Source of the DNA: CAZYBU01 sp964645775
Lineage (GTDB): Bacteria; Spirochaetota; UBA4802; UBA5550
Reading direction: 5' to 3'
Length of the DNA: 38,413 nucleotides
Assembly (NCBI GenBank): GCA_964645775.1
Contig: CAZYBU010000032.1
Location: 1-38,413, forward strand
Positions within the stretch are counted from its first letter, which is position 1, and the number at the start of each line of letters is the position of its first letter. A program made the position numbers and the translations under genes. This document shows, piece after piece, positions 1 through 7,321 of the stretch. Under the pieces are notes generated by a model. The model did no database searches and was not told the DNA's origin. It saw only the letters and a list, made by a program, of their open reading frames with translations.

Positions 1-20
1 GTACGGTGGTGTGAGAGGAC

Positions 21-43
21 GGCGGGTGAAATAATCACCCGCC
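21..43. terminator. Strong hairpin downstream of the bactofilin gene
   Basis: A perfect 9-bp inverted repeat (GGCGGGTGA / TCACCCGCC) with a 5-base loop lies just past the stop codon of the minus-strand bactofilin gene. AGGA and TCCT outside it could extend the stem across one bulged base. No T-run follows on either strand, so it may be a transcript-end stabiliser or an imperfect terminator rather than a classical intrinsic terminator. Confidence 0.5.
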
Positions 44-74
44 TCCTACTCGATTATCAGGTGAAGACGGTGGA

Positions 75-428
75 TCATTTGCCGGGCATGGTTGCCGTTC
101 CGTTGAACCGGGACCCCTTTTCAATTGTCAGTTCAGGGCTTACCAGGTCGCCACTGGTCTGACTGTTAGAAAAAAGCTCGATCTCTTTTCGTGCCTTGAT
201 CTTCCCATTGAAATTGCCGCTGATGGAGACGGTCTGGGAGACGATATCTGCGTGAACGTCAGCGTCCCGCCCTATGATCAGGTGCCCATCAGATTCGATT
301 TTACCATGGAAGCTCCCCTTAATCTTGAGGGAATTCTTAAACGCGAGCCTTCCCGTGAATGTGATATCGGGAGCTATGACCGTATGTATCTTGTTCTCAT
401 CTTCAAATATTTCTTTGTTCTCAGCCAC
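75..428 (-). CDS. Bactofilin (polymer-forming cytoskeletal protein)
   Basis: A 117-residue protein made almost entirely of short beta-repeats in which hydrophobic residues and glycines alternate (for example FKNSLKIKGSFHGKIES and VSISGNFNGKIKA). This pattern is diagnostic of the bactofilin beta-helix, which polymerises without nucleotide into filaments under the inner membrane and organises cell-wall or morphology proteins. Length is normal for the family, with short charged N- and C-terminal tails. The start is GTG at 428-426, preceded by AGGAG with about 9 bases of spacing. It is the only minus-strand gene at this end, with its own promoter upstream. Family assignment is firm; the partner proteins are not visible here. 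Confidence 0.92.
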   Translation of the reverse strand: MAENKEIFEDENKIHTVIAPDITFTGRLAFKNSLKIKGSFHGKIESDGHLIIGRDADVHADIVSQTVSISGNFNGKIKARKEIELFSNSQTSGDLVSPELTIEKGSRFNGTATMPGK

Positions 429-457
429 TATTCCGTTCTCCTGAAGTGAATAGAACT

Positions 458-486
458 TATGTAGCCCGTTGCGGCTTGACTGTCAA
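458..486 (-). promoter_or_regulatory. Sigma70-type promoter of the bactofilin gene
   Basis: On the minus strand a perfect TTGACA (-35, 486-481) is followed after exactly 17 bases by TACATA (-10, 463-458). The start codon lies about 30 bases beyond the -10. Spacing and the -35 match are strong; the -10 is intermediate. Confidence 0.6.
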
Positions 487-553
487 CTAAAAGGCGAAGG
501 AACACGTGTATTATTCACTTGCAAAGAAGCTCATCCTTTGATCAATGGAGATT

Positions 554-905
554 ATGTTTCTTAGAAGACCCCTGTTACAAATAGTGATATTCACGGTTTT
601 ACCCGTACTGTCATGCGGGTGAGAAGATTCATCTTCACCCTGCTGGCACGAGAAGAGTGACGCGGCCAGGCAGATCAACGTTTACCTTTCCGGGGAGACC
701 GGTGTTTCCTGGCCCACGGGAGGTGACTCCTCTTCTAAAACGGCAGGATCTTCATGCGATTATGCTCGGAGTTCTCAGGGAGGGGGAAGCGCTCATACCG
801 GATATCGGGGAGGGAATGGGAGAGAACGCCTTCTACATCCCCTTACGAGAAATGAATCGAAAAAGGTGTTTGAACTATGGAAGAGAAGGAACAACTGAAC
901 AATAG
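554..905 (+). pseudogene. Decayed lipoprotein-like gene (nonsense plus frameshift)
   Basis: From ATG 554 (an in-frame ATG also lies at 545) the frame encodes a lipoprotein-type signal, MFLRRPLLQIVIFTVLPVLS followed by Cys-Gly, and then hits TGA at 620-622. The same frame resumes and stays open to 896-898 with plausible residues at first (QINVYLSGETGVSWP). From about position 710 the coding-like pattern moves to the +1 frame (LLKRQDLHAIMLGVLREGEA, ending at 905). The simplest reading is a broken exported lipoprotein with one stop and one frameshift. A short GTG-started gene at 657-905 is the alternative. No family is recognised. The end overlaps the YlbF-family gene by about 20-30 bases, as an intact neighbour in the same operon would. 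Confidence 0.4.
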
Positions 906-1257
906 TTTTATCGATATTGAAGAAGAATCCCTCATGGAGGAAGCTGATAAACTGGGAAAGCTGCTGAGGGAGACAGATGAGTACCAGAACTTCGAAGAGG
1001 CTCGCATGGAATTGGAGGAGTATCCTTCCGCGAGGGAGATACTGGAATCCTACTCTGAACGTGTTCAGGATATCAAGACCAGGCAGAACAGCGGAGACCG
1101 TGTCGAGCCTGAAGAGTATGAACAACTCAGGTTGCTCTCAGGAAGCATTGCCGGAGACCCCGTTGCTTCAAATTACATTAAAAGAAAGGAGGAATACATT
1201 GCTCTCCTGGAATCGATACAGGAAGCGCTTCAAAACGAAGATATCTATTCTGTATAA
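877..1257 (+). CDS. YlbF/YmcA (Com_YlbF, DUF964) family protein
   Basis: A 126-residue, highly charged, all-helical protein. The central helical region (roughly residues 20-110, with EADKLGKLLRETDEYQNFEE and the YPSAREILESY segment) matches the YlbF/YmcA fold. In Bacillus, family members form a complex that affects RNase Y-dependent RNA processing and development; in spirochaetes the role is unknown. Start ATG 877 lies inside the tail of the broken lipoprotein frame. A sigma70-type promoter follows the gene, so it is probably separate from the SPFH operon. Family assignment rests on pattern recognition and is fairly secure; the function is not. Confidence 0.75.
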   Translation: MEEKEQLNNSFIDIEEESLMEEADKLGKLLRETDEYQNFEEARMELEEYPSAREILESYSERVQDIKTRQNSGDRVEPEEYEQLRLLSGSIAGDPVASNYIKRKEEYIALLESIQEALQNEDIYSV

Positions 1258-1288
1258 GATTTTTATAACGATACCCCGATTTTACCGC

Positions 1289-1317
1289 TTGACTCACCTG
1301 AAAGAACGGTTTACTAT
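1289..1317 (+). promoter_or_regulatory. Sigma70-type promoter of the SPFH/DUF4178/DUF350 operon
   Basis: TTGACT (1289-1294), 17-base spacer, TACTAT (1312-1317). A start point near 1324 would leave a short leader before the purine-rich AAAGGGGG ribosome site and ATG 1347. It is the only good promoter seen between the YlbF gene and 6942, supporting one transcription unit. Confidence 0.6.
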
Positions 1318-1346
1318 CTCGTAACTTTCCCCAAAGGGGGTTTACC

Positions 1347-1868
1347 ATGCAGCCCGATCTCGAAAGCATGAAGCAGAGACTTGAAGGTCACCGTGACCTT
1401 GTTGACCGGTTGACAGGTAAGATACCGGGATACGAAACCTATGTCCAGGACAAGGAGAGCTACACCGCAGACCAGGTCGTACGTGACCTCCTGGCGGATG
1501 ATCTCCAGAAAGCGAAGGACCTGTTGAATAGAAAGGTTTCAGACCTCTCCCGTAAAGGGGAGACAGAACACTTCCAGGAAATGGAGTCTCTGGCCCTTCT
1601 TTTCGAAAAACTGATAAAGAGAACCCGTAATGCGGAGTACAGTCCCTCGGAGCTTTCGCACATGACTCTCCCGGAGGACCTTCGCATAACGCTTGTGGAA
1701 TATGACTGGCGTCTCGCTTCCGAGACAGAGGTTGTCATTCAAGCTGTACGTAACCTTGATAAAGGGGAGGCTGGAATAGCGGACAGCCTGGCGTCCCTGC
1801 GTGATATCCTCTACGCCTTTGAAGAATCTCTGGAGAAACGTAAATCATTAATTATGGAGGCGATTTAA
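1347..1868 (+). CDS. Helical protein, first gene of the SPFH operon
   Basis: A 173-residue cytoplasmic protein with no signal peptide or membrane segment. It is almost entirely charged heptad-like helix (for example LQKAKDLLNRKVSDLSRKGE and EESLEKRKSLIMEAI), suggesting a helical bundle or coiled coil. I do not recognise the family. It precedes the SPFH gene by 2 bases and follows the operon promoter. Related SPFH/DUF4178 clusters in other bacteria often carry a PspA-like coiled coil at this place, but this protein is shorter than PspA and shows no clear PspA signature, so that remains a guess. AAAGGGGG upstream of ATG 1347 supports the start. Confidence 0.75.
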   Translation: MQPDLESMKQRLEGHRDLVDRLTGKIPGYETYVQDKESYTADQVVRDLLADDLQKAKDLLNRKVSDLSRKGETEHFQEMESLALLFEKLIKRTRNAEYSPSELSHMTLPEDLRITLVEYDWRLASETEVVIQAVRNLDKGEAGIADSLASLRDILYAFEESLEKRKSLIMEAI

Positions 1869-1870
1869 TC

Positions 1871-2899
1871 ATGGCCCTTATCGATGTAGTGCAATGGAAC
1901 AACGCGAAGGATGAAATCATATATCGTTTTCCCGAGGGTGACATTTCCCTGGGCGCTCAGCTCATTGTTCGGGAGAACCAGGAGGCGATTCTCTTCCGGG
2001 AGGGCCAGGCCCTGGATTCTTTCAGTGCGGGACGTCATACTCTGGAAACGGGAAATATTCCCGTACTTGAAAAGATCATCAATCTTCCCTTCGGTGGTAA
2101 ATCACCCTTTCCGGCTGAAATATTTTTTATTAACAAGACTGAAATCCCGAATCTGAAATGGGGCACACGTCAACCCATTACGGTTCAGGATCCGACCTAT
2201 AACATACCGATACCTGTGCGCGCATTCGGATCTTACTCTATTAGAATCCGTGAACTTAAGGCGTTCGTTATCATGGCGACCGGTACCTGGCAGGCCTATG
2301 ACAGCGATACTATCGGAAGCGCTCTCAGGGAACAGGTAATCATGCCCAGGCTCAAGGACCTGATCGCAGAGTTTATGATCAAGCAGAAAATCACCATCCT
2401 GCACATGGCTGCTTACCAGGATGAAATCGCGGCTGCGGGAAGGGCAAAGATGCTCGAGGAGTTTGACAGTTTCGGAATAGAACTTGTTCGCTTTGCCATC
2501 GAGTCGGTGAATTATCCTGAAGACGATGAAATGGTGAAGCGTCTCCAGAATGCACTGGCTGACAACATGGAAGTAAACGTACAGGGTGATAACTACAAGC
2601 TCCGCAGAACCTTCGATACCATGGAGAAGGCAGCCGAGAACGAAGGTATGGCGGGCTCGGCCATGGGAGCAGGCATGGGATTCGGTATGGGCAACCAGAT
2701 GGGGAACCAGATGAACCAGATGATGGGCGGCGCCATGAACCAGAATAACGGCCAGGGACAACAGCAGGGACAGGATGGAGGAGGCCAGGCTGATGATCCC
2801 ATGGCCAAACTTCAGAAACTGAAACAGATGTATGAGTCCGAGCTCATAAGCGAGGAAGAATACGAAGCCAAGAAGAAAGAGATTCTGGCAACCATGTAG
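1871..2899 (+). CDS. SPFH-domain (YdjI/virion-core-like) protein with C-terminal SHOCT
   Basis: A 342-residue protein. Residues about 20-245 form an SPFH/band-7-like domain of the YdjI type (QLIVRENQEAILFREGQALD near the start and the FGIELVRFAIESVNYPEDDE helix/strand). Residues about 252-308 are a low-complexity Gly/Met/Asn/Gln linker with repeated MGNQMG and NQM units. The last 35 or so residues (MAKLQKLKQMYESELISEEE) are a SHOCT motif. There is no N-terminal membrane anchor, so it probably assembles peripherally on membranes. In Bacillus the homologue YdjI is associated with PspA. Strong operon context: 2 bases after the helical gene and 11 bases before a zinc-ribbon DUF4178 gene. TATGGAGGCGATTT provides the ribosome site. 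Confidence 0.88.
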   Translation: MALIDVVQWNNAKDEIIYRFPEGDISLGAQLIVRENQEAILFREGQALDSFSAGRHTLETGNIPVLEKIINLPFGGKSPFPAEIFFINKTEIPNLKWGTRQPITVQDPTYNIPIPVRAFGSYSIRIRELKAFVIMATGTWQAYDSDTIGSALREQVIMPRLKDLIAEFMIKQKITILHMAAYQDEIAAAGRAKMLEEFDSFGIELVRFAIESVNYPEDDEMVKRLQNALADNMEVNVQGDNYKLRRTFDTMEKAAENEGMAGSAMGAGMGFGMGNQMGNQMNQMMGGAMNQNNGQGQQQGQDGGGQADDPMAKLQKLKQMYESELISEEEYEAKKKEILATM

Positions 2900-2910
2900 C
2901 TGGAGGGGAT

Positions 2911-3504
2911 ATGGACTGTCCATCCTGTGGCGCGCCCATCGAAATAACAAATCGTTTCAGCAAAGTTATCGTCTGCCAGTATTGCGGGACTCACTCAACC
3001 GTGGGTGAAACTTCCCTTGAAGCGGGGGAGAAACACGCAAAACTTGCTGACTTTCCATCAATATTCAGTGTGGGAACAGAGGGTTCCATCCTGGATAAAC
3101 CATTCCGGGCTCTCGGACGTATACGATACGATTACGGTGACGGACACTATGATGAATGGTTCCTTGAGTACGACGGGGAGCCGGCGTGGTTCACGGAAGA
3201 TGAGGGGACGTACACACTTTTCACCGAGACAGACGAGGTTACTGACATCTCTGTCCTGGAAACAGCGCGTCCGGGACAGACCGTTGATCTCAATGGCCGG
3301 AAAATCATGGTCAAGGAGAAGGGGAAGGCCCATGTAAAGGGGGCGGAAGGTGAACTCCTTTTTTATGTGGAGCCGGGAACGGAGGTGACATACGTGGATG
3401 GGGTATGGGATGGAAAAAAGGTGTCGGTGGAGTACTCCGAGGAAGAGATGGAGATCTTCATCGGAAGAAACCTTTTGAGCAGGGACATCCGGAAAAAGGA
3501 ATAA
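2911..3504 (+). CDS. Zinc-ribbon plus DUF4178-type protein (soluble)
   Basis: A 197-residue protein opening with a CxxC zinc ribbon (Cys4, Cys7, Cys22, Cys25: CPSCGAPIE and CQYCGTHS), followed by a beta-rich domain of DUF4178 type (LGRIRYDYGDGHYDEWFLEY, WFTEDEGTY, then a short C-terminal strand-rich part). No signal peptide or membrane segment is seen. It sits between the SPFH gene and a longer paralogue. DUF4178 proteins are repeatedly found with SPFH, DUF350 and spermidine-synthase genes; their biochemical role is not established to my knowledge. The ribosome site is GGAGGGG just before ATG 2911. Confidence 0.8.
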   Translation: MDCPSCGAPIEITNRFSKVIVCQYCGTHSTVGETSLEAGEKHAKLADFPSIFSVGTEGSILDKPFRALGRIRYDYGDGHYDEWFLEYDGEPAWFTEDEGTYTLFTETDEVTDISVLETARPGQTVDLNGRKIMVKEKGKAHVKGAEGELLFYVEPGTEVTYVDGVWDGKKVSVEYSEEEMEIFIGRNLLSRDIRKKE

Positions 3505-3510
3505 AATCTT

Positions 3511-4911
3511 TTGGGTGGTGAGAATAACATAAAAGCCATACAGTGCGTCTCTTGTGGAGGACATGTCAGTAAAAGCTATCGGACCATTGACGAGGATGAG
3601 ACTATTCCGGTCGCGGTCTGTACCTCCTGCGGAGCTGAATACGACCACCGGACGGACCTGTATTATCAGGTTTTTGCCGATGATCTGACTTACGATAAAG
3701 ACCGTTCCGTATTCCGTCTCGGCCTTAAGGGAACCCTTGACGGAAAAGAATACGAAATTATCGGCAGGCTCCGTTACCAGGAAGAGGAAGAGTACGAGAA
3801 GTCCACATGGGACGAGTGGCTTGCCGTCTCCTCGGAGGGGACCTACCATTATTTTGTTGAGGAAGAGGGAAAGGTCTTCTCTTACGAGGAATACGTGCCC
3901 CAGGAGATCGACCTGGATACCTCCGACGGGTATATTTCTCTGGATGGGAAGAGGGTGAGGGCGGATACCGCCTACATCGCAAGGATTGTGCTTGCCGAAG
4001 GGGAATTGACCTGGACCCCGGTAATCGGGGAGGCTGTTACCTGTTATGATATCAAGAAAGAAGGTGTCCGCTATACCGTAGAACAGTCTGAATCCGAGGT
4101 ATCTATCACACGCGGAGACAGGATAAGCTACGAGGAGATTATCGAGGCCTTCGGACTTGATGAATACCGGGAGCTCTATAACAACACCCTTAAAAAACGG
4201 AAGGAATACCGCTTCACGGGACTTGTCTACGGGATCGCCATGGTCCTGGCCTTCGGTTTCGCCTTCTATTCATGTTTCTCTTCCAGAGAGATTAGCGGTA
4301 TCCTGGACAAAAAGAAGGTGTTATCTGATAATAAAGCCATAACAGAAGGGGGGAAGCGTGTTTATCAGAGCCAGGTACTCTACGGCCCCTTTACCCTCCC
4401 TGAGAAAAAATCCCTCTATGATGTTTCCCTCTATGTGGATACATCGGTCCAGAGATTTCAACTGGAGTGGCAGTCATTCAGATTTTTACTTATAAAAAAG
4501 GACCGCCTGGATAAACTCATGGAAGGCGGGGCCAGTTCTCAAAGTATGAAAAAAATCTTTAGCGACATCGATACTCTGAAAGAACCCCTGGAATCATTTA
4601 TCATTACCGGTGATTTCTGGGATGAAGAGGGTCGTGACAGCGACGGATACTGGCATGAGAATGACCTCAGAGATTCTAAGACCTTTGTCCTAGATTCCGG
4701 GGGAGCTTATTATGCCTATCTGGAAATGTACAGCAATAAGCAACGCAAGCCGGACTCAGTAAAGGTCCGGATGAAAAGCACAAAAAGTAGCCGGTATTTC
4801 TTTATCGCGGCCGCGATACTGTTTGTTCTCATGGGAATGAACCGGAGCAAGGGCAGGACATACAATGAGCTGCCATTTGAACTGGCGGCACATAACAGGA
4901 AGGTGAAATGA
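3511..4911 (+). CDS. Membrane-anchored zinc-ribbon/DUF4178-type protein
   Basis: A 466-residue paralogue of the preceding protein. Its N-terminal ribbon (CVSCGGHV and CTSCGAEY) is followed by a DUF4178-like domain (IGRLRYQEEEEYEKSTWDEW, YHYFVEEEG) to about residue 220. A transmembrane helix follows near 238-257 (YGIAMVLAFGFAFYSCFSS), then an extracytoplasmic domain of about 170 residues that I cannot assign, and a second transmembrane helix near 429-444. This topology puts the zinc/DUF4178 part in the cytoplasm. The start is TTG 3511, served by AAGGA ten bases upstream that overlaps the previous stop. An alternative is a non-canonical start after GGTGGTGAG (3514-3522), but no normal start codon is placed there. 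The stop overlaps the next ATG. Confidence 0.75.
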   Translation: MGGENNIKAIQCVSCGGHVSKSYRTIDEDETIPVAVCTSCGAEYDHRTDLYYQVFADDLTYDKDRSVFRLGLKGTLDGKEYEIIGRLRYQEEEEYEKSTWDEWLAVSSEGTYHYFVEEEGKVFSYEEYVPQEIDLDTSDGYISLDGKRVRADTAYIARIVLAEGELTWTPVIGEAVTCYDIKKEGVRYTVEQSESEVSITRGDRISYEEIIEAFGLDEYRELYNNTLKKRKEYRFTGLVYGIAMVLAFGFAFYSCFSSREISGILDKKKVLSDNKAITEGGKRVYQSQVLYGPFTLPEKKSLYDVSLYVDTSVQRFQLEWQSFRFLLIKKDRLDKLMEGGASSQSMKKIFSDIDTLKEPLESFIITGDFWDEEGRDSDGYWHENDLRDSKTFVLDSGGAYYAYLEMYSNKQRKPDSVKVRMKSTKSSRYFFIAAAILFVLMGMNRSKGRTYNELPFELAAHNRKVK

Positions 4912-5102
4912 TACGGAGTGTTATTGTCGTACTTATTATTCTGGGAGGCAGTTACGCTCTTTCTGCGACCCATTTTCTTTACCCCCGGGCCGGCAAGTAT
5001 TATATCTCAAAACAGAAGGAGACTCGCCGCTCCCTGAGAGCAGGTGGGGGACTCTACGGGCCGGGTCTTCGGGGTACAGGCGGCCTGAGGGCAGGCAAAT
5101 AA
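4908..5102 (+). CDS. Small membrane protein with Gly/Arg-rich C-terminal tail
   Basis: A 64-residue protein starting in an ATGA overlap with the membrane DUF4178 gene. Residues 4-22 form one hydrophobic helix (SVIVVLIILGGSYALSA), then a basic segment (ISKQKETRRS), then a Gly/Arg/Leu-rich tail, AGGGLYGPGLRGTGGLRAGK, ending Gly-Lys. The tail is predicted to be disordered. Translational coupling and conserved operon placement argue it is real. Small single-helix proteins with Gly-rich tails are, from memory, a recurrent member of SPFH/DUF4178 clusters; a role as the substrate or scaffold of the system is only inference. Confidence 0.65.
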   Translation: MIRSVIVVLIILGGSYALSATHFLYPRAGKYYISKQKETRRSLRAGGGLYGPGLRGTGGLRAGK

Positions 5103-5131
5103 TCTTTGGATAATTATTGTGGAGGAATAGC

Positions 5132-5407
5132 ATGAACTGGGAAACCCTTATTTACGGCGTTATCGACACGGTGATATACTCGGTGGTCGGGATAGTGTTA
5201 ATGGGTCTGGGGTTCGCACTTATTAATCTCTTCACTCCTTTCTCCGTGAAAAAAGAGATTGAAGATGACCAGAACACCTCTCTGGGAATCATCATCGGTG
5301 CCGTGATTATCGGAATATCGATCATCATAGCTGCCGTTGTGGGAGCACCCTCTAACCAGGTGAAGACCGGGGAGCAAGAGACCCGGCAGGTTGAACATAT
5401 AGTCTGA
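5132..5407 (+). CDS. DUF350 family membrane protein
   Basis: A 91-residue protein with two transmembrane regions (YGVIDTVIYSVVGIVLMGLG and LGIIIGAVIIGISIIIAAVV) linked by a charged loop containing the family-typical KEIEDDQNTSLG segment. This is one DUF350 unit; many homologues carry two in tandem. The start chosen is ATG 5132, six bases after a strong GGAGG; an upstream in-frame TTG at 5117 overlaps that site and is unlikely. It lies between the Gly-tailed small protein and spermidine synthase, the neighbour set typical of DUF350. Function unknown; a small integral membrane partner is likely. Confidence 0.85.
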   Translation: MNWETLIYGVIDTVIYSVVGIVLMGLGFALINLFTPFSVKKEIEDDQNTSLGIIIGAVIIGISIIIAAVVGAPSNQVKTGEQETRQVEHIV

Positions 5408-5412
5408 CCGGA

Positions 5413-6942
5413 TTGAAACAAGACCTCCTGACAGTAAGAGAAGAGCGTTTACTGCTCTTCTCCGTTTTTTTTCTGTCCCTGTGCGGGATCATTTACGAGC
5501 TTGTCCTGGGCTCACTGGCTACCTATCTGCTTGGGAACCCGGTCATGCAGTATTCTCTGACCATAGGTGTCTTTCTGAGCTCCATGGGGCTCGGTTCCTA
5601 TCTCTCACGTTTTCTTACAGGCGACCTGCTATCTCTTTTTGTCCGTATCGAAATCGCCCTTGGCGCGGTGGGCGGCCTCGCGGTCGTTATACTGAATATC
5701 CTTTACGCCCCCGCGGTCTGGTTCCACATGCTTCTCATGTTTTTCCTTATAGTTATCGGCACACTGGTTGGTCTCGAGGTCCCACTGCTGACTCGCATTC
5801 TCAGGAGATCGGGAAGTCTCAAGGATATCCTCTCCAATGTTCTGACCCTCGACTATATGGGGGGGCTGGCAGGATCGCTCCTCTTTCCCCTGCTCCTGTT
5901 TCCCTTTATGGGACGTTTCATGACCAGTATTATCATGGGAATGACAAATATACTGGTGGCCTGGGTGATAGTTATCCAGATCGATTACGTGAGAAAAAAT
6001 ATGGTTGATCGTTTTCTTCCCCTGGTCCTGGTGGCGAGCCTGGGGATACTGGCCTTCCAGTCAGAAGCCGTAACGGCCTGGTTCGAGGACCGCATCTACA
6101 GGGAGGACGTGATCTTTTCCAGGAATACAGCCTTTCAGAAGATTGTTTTGACCCGTAACGGGGAAGAATTCAGGCTTTACCTGGATGGCGCCCTACAGTT
6201 CTCCACTTTTGACGAGTACCGATACCATGAGATGCTGGTCCATCCTGCCCTTACGAACAGCTATCACGGAAGAGGAGACGTTCTGGTTCTGGGTGGCGGG
6301 GATGGTCTGGTAATGCGAGAGGTGCTCAAGCACCCGGTTCGAAGCGCCACCCTTGTTGAACTGGACCCGGTCATGATCGACCTCGCGAAGAATAACTCCA
6401 CCCTGAAAAAACTCAATCGAGGTTCTCTGAACGATAAGAGGGTCAAAGTTATTGCAGGTGACGCCTGGAAGTTCCTTTCGAAAGGAGAAAGTGGACGTTA
6501 CGATGTTATCATAGCCGATTTTCCCGATCCTCATGATGAGACCATCGCCAAACTCTATTCCAGGGAATTCTATCGACTCTGCAGGAGGCGACTGCGCGAA
6601 GGGGGAATTTTCGTGACACAGTCGACCTCGCCGCTCTTTGCCCGGGAGGCCTTCTGGTCCATTCACAGGACCCTGGAGGAGGTATTCCATGATGTCCAAC
6701 CCTATCATCTCTACATCCCCACCTTCGGGGACTGGGGTTTTAACCTGGCTTTCTCCGCTCCGTCTACCCTGAACCCGGGCAGTTGTCCCGGTACCTGCAG
6801 GTATTATTCACCGGAACAGTTTCTTTCATCCCGGATTTTCCCGGCGGACACGCAGGAACTCGAGGTTAAGGTAAATACCCTGAATTTACCCGTGGTATTC
6901 AGGTATTATATTCAGGGATGGAAAAACGTTATTGAAGAATAA
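5413..6942 (+). CDS. speE: Membrane-fused spermidine synthase-like aminopropyltransferase
   Basis: A 509-residue protein. Residues about 12-215 contain roughly seven hydrophobic segments beginning LLLFSVFFLSLCGIIYELVL. Residues about 230-500 are a spermidine-synthase domain with LYLDGALQFSTFDEYRYHEM, the SAM-site GGGDG at 294-298, the acidic VELDP strand, and DFPDPHD where soluble enzymes usually have DSxDP. The conserved core suggests aminopropyl transfer from decarboxylated SAM to a polyamine or another amine acceptor at the membrane, but no SAM decarboxylase gene lies in the window. The start is TTG 5413 with a weak ribosome site; the N-terminal helix fits family alignments from memory. 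Last gene of the operon. The substrate could differ from putrescine. Confidence 0.85.
   Translation: MKQDLLTVREERLLLFSVFFLSLCGIIYELVLGSLATYLLGNPVMQYSLTIGVFLSSMGLGSYLSRFLTGDLLSLFVRIEIALGAVGGLAVVILNILYAPAVWFHMLLMFFLIVIGTLVGLEVPLLTRILRRSGSLKDILSNVLTLDYMGGLAGSLLFPLLLFPFMGRFMTSIIMGMTNILVAWVIVIQIDYVRKNMVDRFLPLVLVASLGILAFQSEAVTAWFEDRIYREDVIFSRNTAFQKIVLTRNGEEFRLYLDGALQFSTFDEYRYHEMLVHPALTNSYHGRGDVLVLGGGDGLVMREVLKHPVRSATLVELDPVMIDLAKNNSTLKKLNRGSLNDKRVKVIAGDAWKFLSKGESGRYDVIIADFPDPHDETIAKLYSREFYRLCRRRLREGGIFVTQSTSPLFAREAFWSIHRTLEEVFHDVQPYHLYIPTFGDWGFNLAFSAPSTLNPGSCPGTCRYYSPEQFLSSRIFPADTQELEVKVNTLNLPVVFRYYIQGWKNVIEE
5968..5977 (-). repeat. GGATAACTAT motif, copy 1 (inside speE)
   Basis: Exact copy on the minus strand, flanked as CTGGATAACTATCA. 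On the coding strand it is read Ile-Val-Ile. It falls in the transmembrane part of the synthase gene. Confidence 0.75.
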
Positions 6943-6968
6943 AAAAAGCCCCTCGTGAGAGAGGCTTT
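6938..6968 (-). terminator. Rho-independent terminator of rpmB
   Basis: On the minus strand a 10-bp stem (AAAGCCTCTC / GAGGGGCTTT, one T-G pair) with the 4-base loop TCAC is followed by a run of seven T. It begins about 20 bases after the rpmB stop and overlaps the end of the convergent speE gene. The T-run favours minus-strand use. Confidence 0.85.
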
Positions 6969-6989
6969 CAAACGGAAATGGAGTTCGTC

Positions 6990-7178
6990 TTAACTGGCTT
7001 TTACGACCTTTCCGGATCGGATACACCTGGTACAGACATACTTTCTGCTTACTCTATTGTTATCAAGAACACGTATTCGTTTAACGTTAGGACGCCACAT
7101 CTTGTTGGTCATCTTGTGGGAATGGCTGACATTATGACCGAACTGAACGCCCTTTCCGCAGATTTCGCATTTCGCCAT
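6990..7178 (-). CDS. rpmB: Large ribosomal subunit protein bL28
   Basis: A 62-residue protein, MAKCEICGKGVQFGHNVSHS onward, with the RPNVKRIRV core and two CxxC pairs (Cys4/Cys7 and CTRC near residue 50), i.e. the zinc-binding form of bL28. The length is normal for the family. The start is ATG 7178; longer readings upstream add an unrelated N-terminus. A purine-rich AGGACAGGGA precedes it. Monocistronic, with a strong terminator behind it. bL28 sits near the E site on the 50S surface and is needed for subunit joining. Confidence 0.96.
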   Translation of the reverse strand: MAKCEICGKGVQFGHNVSHSHKMTNKMWRPNVKRIRVLDNNRVSRKYVCTRCIRSGKVVKAS

Positions 7179-7321
7179 AGTACTATCCCTGTCCTGATGA
7201 AAAATGATTGTCAATAGTGGAGGGAGGGCGGATTTATGCAAGTAATTTATTGACAGTTATTATGAAATCCGGTTTTCTGATTATATCAACCGAATTCCTG
7301 GAGCAATACGGGAGCCGATTC

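Noticed and set aside
620..622. Selenocysteine or other recoding at the TGA just after the lipobox Cys-Gly
   Set aside because: No SECIS-like hairpin was found next to the codon, the position after a lipidated Cys is not catalytic in any family I know, and a second frame break lies downstream.
657..905. Independent GTG-started gene
   Set aside because: The N-terminal half is arginine/proline-rich shadow sequence; the better explanation is the tail of a broken lipoprotein gene.
2102..2950. Long antisense open frame (282 codons) over the SPFH gene
   Set aside because: The plus-strand SPFH/SHOCT protein is clear, and the antisense translation has no domain, start signal or conserved pattern.
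3058..3849. Antisense frame of 263 codons over the two DUF4178 genes
   Set aside because: It spans two well-supported plus-strand genes and their junction; it is explained by codon bias on the opposite strand.
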